Both the position numbers and the translations under genes were made by a program. This document shows, one piece after another, positions 54,196 to 57,695 of a stretch of 57,695 bases of DNA (within the stretch, counting starts at the first letter, position 1; the number at the start of each line of letters is the position of its first letter). The notes under the pieces are model-generated. The model was not told the origin of the DNA. It did no database searches and saw only the letters and a list, made by a program, of their open reading frames with translations. This stretch comes from an uncultured Bacteroidales bacterium (GTDB lineage: Bacteria > Bacteroidota > Bacteroidia > Bacteroidales > FEN-979), in contig CAIWXI010000041.1 of assembly GCA_903916595.1 (NCBI GenBank), forward strand, positions 1-57,695. Direction: 5' to 3'.

Positions 54196-57100
54196 TCAGC
54201 CCATTCCTTCAAACGGTAAGGCGAAAAAAAACGAAAAACCTAAGCCTTTCTCTGATTCAATCCAAATACGGGCCTTTAAGAGTTTTGCAATCCCTTCAAC
54301 AATAGACAACCCCAGCCCGCTGCCTTCATGACCACGGGTGTCGGATACATTCTCCTGCATGAATTTATTGAATATGCTATCATGAAGCTCTTTGTTTACA
54401 CCAACTCCCGTGTCTTTAACAAAAATTACCAGCTCACTTCCCTGCAACGCAAATCCAATGGAAACATGGCCCTGTTTGGTAAACTTAACAGCATTATCGG
54501 CCAGATGGTTTATTACTTTGAATAATAGCTCAGGGTCTGTGTTGATTTTAACATTATCTGCGGATGACGGAATCTGAAGTTTTAATGTCAGTTTTTTTGC
54601 CTGACAAGAGGGCAGAAACTTTTGATAAACCTCTTCTAGCAGATCGCCTGGTGCAAATTGTATTTTCGTCACCTCCTGATTCCCCGAAACGAGGAGTGAT
54701 ATATCCATATAATCAGTTACAGTACTCAGAAGCCTCTCGCTGCTCGATCTTACTATTGCATGGTATTGTATTCTTTCACTCTGAGTCAGATCAGGATTAA
54801 CCATCAGCTCGCTGAATCCGAGGATACCATTTAGAGGGGTGCGGATTTCATGGGTGATGTTATTCATGAAAGCGGTTTTCAGGCGGTCGCTCGACTCAGC
54901 CTCAATCATTTTCTTATAGAGTTCTCTGGTGCGTTCTTCGACCAGCAATTTCAGCCGGTTGCGCTGAAACCGGGCCATGAAATAATAAACGATAAAGAAA
55001 AATAACAGAAGAAAAAAGATCACCACGATAACATAAAAGAGAGATGAACGATAAAATGGCGGTACCAGACGAAAATTCAACCCGGCATACGACTGCGTAT
55101 CCCATTGGCCACTTTCATTCGAAGCCATCACCTGAAACGAATAATCTCCGCCAGGAATGTTTGTATAATACACGTTTCTTAGCATGCCACATTCAATCCA
55201 GTCTTTGTCGTACCCCACCAACATGCAACGATATCTGATCTTCCCGGGATTCGAATAATTCAGCGCCGCGTAACGGAACTCAAGTCTATTGGAGTAAGAA
55301 AGAATAGACAAAGGGGATGTCATTTTAACCAGCTGCCCATCAACCAGAAATTCCTTGATAAAAACAGGAAAGAAATCAGACGAAGCTGTTTTCATCACGT
55401 TGGGATCTACCACCGAGACCCCTTTCATGGTAGGAAAAAGGAGCTTTCCGTCATGTGTTTTGAAACCAGAGGGAGAAACGCCCCCATTACATTCAATGGT
55501 CTCCATGCCGTCTGATTTTCCATAGACAACAGGACTCAGCGATTTGATTTTTAAATCGGCAAAATCAAGCAAGTCCTGTTTTTTTATTTTATATATGCCT
55601 TTATTACAGCTGATCCAGAAATAACCGAAGTCGTCTTCAAGAATCTTCAGGACGACCTCATTGATCAACCCATCTTTCACAGTAAACTGTGTGATCTTTC
55701 CACCCCTCATCAGGTTAAATCCATTGGAAGCAGTACCAACCCATAAATTCCCCTCTCTGTCTTCATACAACGATAAGATGTAATCATTAGATAATCCGTC
55801 TTTCTGGTTAAACACTGTGATCTTGTTTTTACTTATCCTGTTTAACCCGCCATTTGTGCCCACCCATAAATCGCCTTTACGATCCGGCAGAATGCAGTTA
55901 ACATTATCGTTCGACAAGCCATCTTTGGTAGTTAATGCAGAAAACCTGCCATTTTCAAACCGGTTGATCGCACCGCCGATAGTGCCGGCCCAGATCACCC
56001 CGGAACTGTCGCAACACACTGCCGTCACTACATTGTCTGATAATCCGTTTTTCGTGGTATAGGTGTTGAATTTCTTGTTTTTATAGCAGCTGAGCCCTCC
56101 CCCCGAAGTACCGACCCAGAGTGTATGTTCCTTGTCTTCACTTATCGACAGAACAAGATAGTCAGACAGCCCGTCTTTTAGTGTAAAGCTTCTTAAATGA
56201 CCATTTTCTAATCTGTTCAAACCTTTTCCAGCTATGCCCAGCCATAAAACCCCTGCATGGTCCTCAAATACAGGCAGAATAACATCCCCCGGGAGACCAT
56301 CACGCATCGTCATGGTCTGAATCGATTTCTTCTTGATGCGGTCGATCCCGGCTCCTGAAGATCCTGCCCATATGTTCCCTTCCCGGTCTTCAAACAAGGC
56401 CACAATGAGCTCGCTCGAAAGACCGTCTTTCATGGTAAACGGATAAAATTGCCTATTCATCATCCGGGTAATCCCACCGCCATTGGTACCGATCCACAGC
56501 ATTCCATGCTGGTCAAAGCAAAGTGAAGTGACCGCATTGTTGGTGAGCCCGTCTTTCATAGTGTAGTCCGAAAATTTATCCTGTCTCAGCACATTCAGTC
56601 CTCCACTCTTGGTACCAATCCACAGGCTCTGTTCTTTATCAAACGCCAGGGCTTCAATGAAATCACACGAAAGGCCATCCTTCGAAGAATAATTCTTAAT
56701 CTTACCTTTATCGATCACCGAAAGCCCTTTCTGTGTTCCGGCCCATAGTCTGCCTTTAGCATCCATCGCGACCGAACGGATATAATTACATGCCAGTCCG
56801 TTCGTTGTATCGTAACGGCTCACTTTCCCTTTTTTCAAATAATTCAGCCCCCCACCCGATGTTCCTATCCATATCCCACCGCTTGAGTCCTCGCACAAAT
56901 CGTAAATACGGTTATCTGATAATCCATTGGCCTTATTGTACTTAACATACGAATTATTCTTAAACCTGATCAGACCATCGCCTTCCGTTCCTATCCACAG
57001 GCTTGTATCTCGTCCCCCAAGTAATCTACTGATAAAATTTACGTTTAATCCCGGGATGTTCGATTTGTCCAACAGAGAAAACGTGCTGCCATCAAACCTC

Positions 57101-57312
57101 ACCAGACCTTCTTCTGTGCCGAAAAACATCCACCCGTCGGCCGTCTGAGCTACCGTTATAATAGAATTCACAGGCAAGCCCTCATCCATCTGCCAGTTAT
57201 CAACCTTCAGCCTGGGCATGGTTATAACGGCCGGGCGTTGTATTTGAGAGTATGAAAAACAAATAAAAAGACTCGTCAGAATAAAAAAGAAAAACATCCT
57301 TACATAAACCAT
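54196..57312 (-). CDS. Two-component-regulator-propeller sensor histidine kinase (Reg_prop, Y_Y_Y)
   Basis: A 1038-aa kinase with the large periplasmic sensor typical of Bacteroidota. A signal/first helix (about 1-23) precedes about 13-14 Reg_prop repeats of the pattern DGLS..V..L.ED..G.LWVGT.GGGL.R (about 40-590). These form two seven-bladed propellers and usually bind glycans. A Y_Y_Y domain follows (about 690-765, LEFRYAALNYSNPGKIRYRCML ... IPGGDYSFQVMASN), then one transmembrane helix (about 768-795), HisKA with His near 820 (NNITHEIRTPLNGILGF) and HATPase_c (NHLADNAVKFTKQG, DTGVGVN, GSGLGLSIVEGI). It lacks the C-terminal receiver and AraC-type HTH common in hybrid relatives, so a separate regulator must exist. 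It is divergent from the oleate hydratase gene. Confidence 0.93.
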   Translation of the reverse strand: MVYVRMFFFFILTSLFICFSYSQIQRPAVITMPRLKVDNWQMDEGLPVNSIITVAQTADGWMFFGTEEGLVRFDGSTFSLLDKSNIPGLNVNFISRLLGGRDTSLWIGTEGDGLIRFKNNSYVKYNKANGLSDNRIYDLCEDSSGGIWIGTSGGGLNYLKKGKVSRYDTTNGLACNYIRSVAMDAKGRLWAGTQKGLSVIDKGKIKNYSSKDGLSCDFIEALAFDKEQSLWIGTKSGGLNVLRQDKFSDYTMKDGLTNNAVTSLCFDQHGMLWIGTNGGGITRMMNRQFYPFTMKDGLSSELIVALFEDREGNIWAGSSGAGIDRIKKKSIQTMTMRDGLPGDVILPVFEDHAGVLWLGIAGKGLNRLENGHLRSFTLKDGLSDYLVLSISEDKEHTLWVGTSGGGLSCYKNKKFNTYTTKNGLSDNVVTAVCCDSSGVIWAGTIGGAINRFENGRFSALTTKDGLSNDNVNCILPDRKGDLWVGTNGGLNRISKNKITVFNQKDGLSNDYILSLYEDREGNLWVGTASNGFNLMRGGKITQFTVKDGLINEVVLKILEDDFGYFWISCNKGIYKIKKQDLLDFADLKIKSLSPVVYGKSDGMETIECNGGVSPSGFKTHDGKLLFPTMKGVSVVDPNVMKTASSDFFPVFIKEFLVDGQLVKMTSPLSILSYSNRLEFRYAALNYSNPGKIRYRCMLVGYDKDWIECGMLRNVYYTNIPGGDYSFQVMASNESGQWDTQSYAGLNFRLVPPFYRSSLFYVIVVIFFLLLFFFIVYYFMARFQRNRLKLLVEERTRELYKKMIEAESSDRLKTAFMNNITHEIRTPLNGILGFSELMVNPDLTQSERIQYHAIVRSSSERLLSTVTDYMDISLLVSGNQEVTKIQFAPGDLLEEVYQKFLPSCQAKKLTLKLQIPSSADNVKINTDPELLFKVINHLADNAVKFTKQGHVSIGFALQGSELVIFVKDTGVGVNKELHDSIFNKFMQENVSDTRGHEGSGLGLSIVEGIAKLLKARIWIESEKGLGFSFFFALPFEGMG

Positions 57313-57330
57313 ACATTACTTTGTAACAGT

Positions 57331-57338
57331 CAAATATA
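57331..57338 (-). promoter_or_regulatory. -7 box (TATATTTG) of propeller kinase gene
   Basis: On the minus strand TATATTTG lies 18 nt before the ATG at 57312. A TGTTACAAAG element just downstream (57319-57329) resembles the operator-like repeat at 57410-57433. Confidence 0.5.
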
Positions 57339-57404
57339 CATTAAATAAGTGAACACCTCCAATAAACTCTGATTATTTTAACCTTATTAATCGCAGTTTT
57401 TATG

Positions 57405-57433
57405 TAAGTTTGTAACAACCGTTGTAACAACCG
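57405..57433 (+). promoter_or_regulatory. Oleate hydratase promoter with tandem palindromic operator-like repeats
   Basis: The -7 box TAAGTTTG (57405-57412) overlaps two exact tandem copies of TTGTAACAACCG (57410-57421, 57422-57433). The second contains a perfect odd dyad GTTGT-A-ACAAC (57421-57431) and the first a shorter one (TTGT-A-ACAA). The core TTTGTAACA occurs again at 57320-57328, near the divergent promoter. A repressor that binds here would cover the transcription start. AAAAGGAA at 57473-57480 is a plausible ribosome binding site. Confidence 0.5.
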
Positions 57434-57485
57434 GCAAAAAAGCCTTATCTGTAAACCAAATCATAAAAACATAAAAGGAATTACC

Positions 57486-57695
57486 ATGAAATCAGTAAAA
57501 AATAACAACCCAAAAGATTCAAAGGTATATCTTATCGGAAGCGGGATCGCCTCTCTTGCAAGTGCTGTTTATCTTATCAAAGATGCAGGTATGCCGGGTG
57601 AGAACATCCATATTCTCGAAAAAGACAATATTTTAGGCGGAGCCCTCGATGGAGCCGGTGATGCAGAAAAAGGCTTTGTTGTGAGAGGCGGAAGA
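57486..57695 (+). CDS. ohyA: Oleate hydratase, N-terminal fragment (cut by window end)
   Basis: The first 70 residues of an oleate hydratase (myosin-cross-reactive antigen family), which adds water to the double bond of oleic acid and related unsaturated fatty acids to give 10-hydroxy products. The FAD-binding Rossmann loop YLIGSGIASLASAVYL (about 16-31) is followed by NIHILEKDNILGGALDGAGD (about 41-60, the acidic cofactor-ribose ligand and the second Gly-rich segment) and FVVRGGR. The start ATG is preceded by AAAAGGAATTACC. The reading frame is open to the last base, so the gene continues outside. The enzyme is thought to detoxify host- or diet-derived fatty acids. The upstream tandem repeats suggest control by a repressor. 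Confidence 0.9.
   Translation, partial: MKSVKNNNPKDSKVYLIGSGIASLASAVYLIKDAGMPGENIHILEKDNILGGALDGAGDAEKGFVVRGGR

Overview
The window is chromosomal DNA of a member of the Bacteroidota, most likely an environmental anaerobe near Bacteroidales/Marinilabiliales. Three lines of evidence support this. Promoter -7 boxes of the TAnnTTTG type precede many genes. Three secreted proteins end in type IX secretion (T9SS) sorting domains. The primary sigma factor is short (287 aa), as is usual in this phylum. Rubrerythrin, the [FeFe]-hydrogenase maturase HydG and a lone carbamate kinase suggest anaerobic or microaerophilic life. I see no tRNA, rRNA, insertion sequence or CRISPR array. No gene-free stretch exceeds 300 bases.

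Layout. 1-18.4 kb is mostly cell-envelope and secreted proteins: carboxypeptidase-regulatory-domain proteins, T9SS cargo, a lipoprotein with NTF2-like and Cache-like parts, an M13 peptidase, an S8 peptidase, a lipase, an orphan solute-binding lipoprotein and rubrerythrin. A C-terminal remnant of a RhuM-family gene lies at 1.7 kb. 18.4-22.0 kb (minus strand) is a signalling cassette of MORN-repeat protein, FIST-domain sensor and PAS hybrid histidine kinase, resembling NosP/NahK pairs. 22-36 kb is housekeeping: recR, glmM, a TPR protein with a ComA-like enzyme and aroE, an aldehyde dehydrogenase, rpsO, pnp, rpoD, rpe, an HD protein and a universal stress protein. 35.2-40.7 kb is a tightly overlapping run of a GT-C glycosyltransferase, a DegT aminotransferase, a Dpm1-like GT2 and ligA. 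40.8-43.8 kb (minus strand) is an ECF sigma, putative anti-sigma and two DUF4097/GIN-type envelope proteins. 43.8-57.7 kb holds two EamA transporters, hydG, three more histidine kinases, arcC, mtaB, an inositol-monophosphatase-family gene and the start of an oleate hydratase gene.

The most unusual feature is a set of intergenic arrays of 7-10 bp tandem words. Units include ATTTCACC, ATCCTGC, CCTTCANT, GAATATC and ATCTGATAT. They press directly against gene boundaries. In some places they supply stop codons: the unrelated EamA and mtaB genes end in nearly the same 15 bases, encoding L-S-D-I-stop. In others they touch start codons (gene at 218, gene at 51322). The second notable item is the MORN-FIST-kinase cassette. 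The third is a tandem palindromic operator-like site between the 1038-aa propeller histidine kinase and oleate hydratase. Several start codons sit 6-7 bases after a promoter box, which suggests leaderless mRNAs. All functional calls come from reading motifs by eye; no database search was run.
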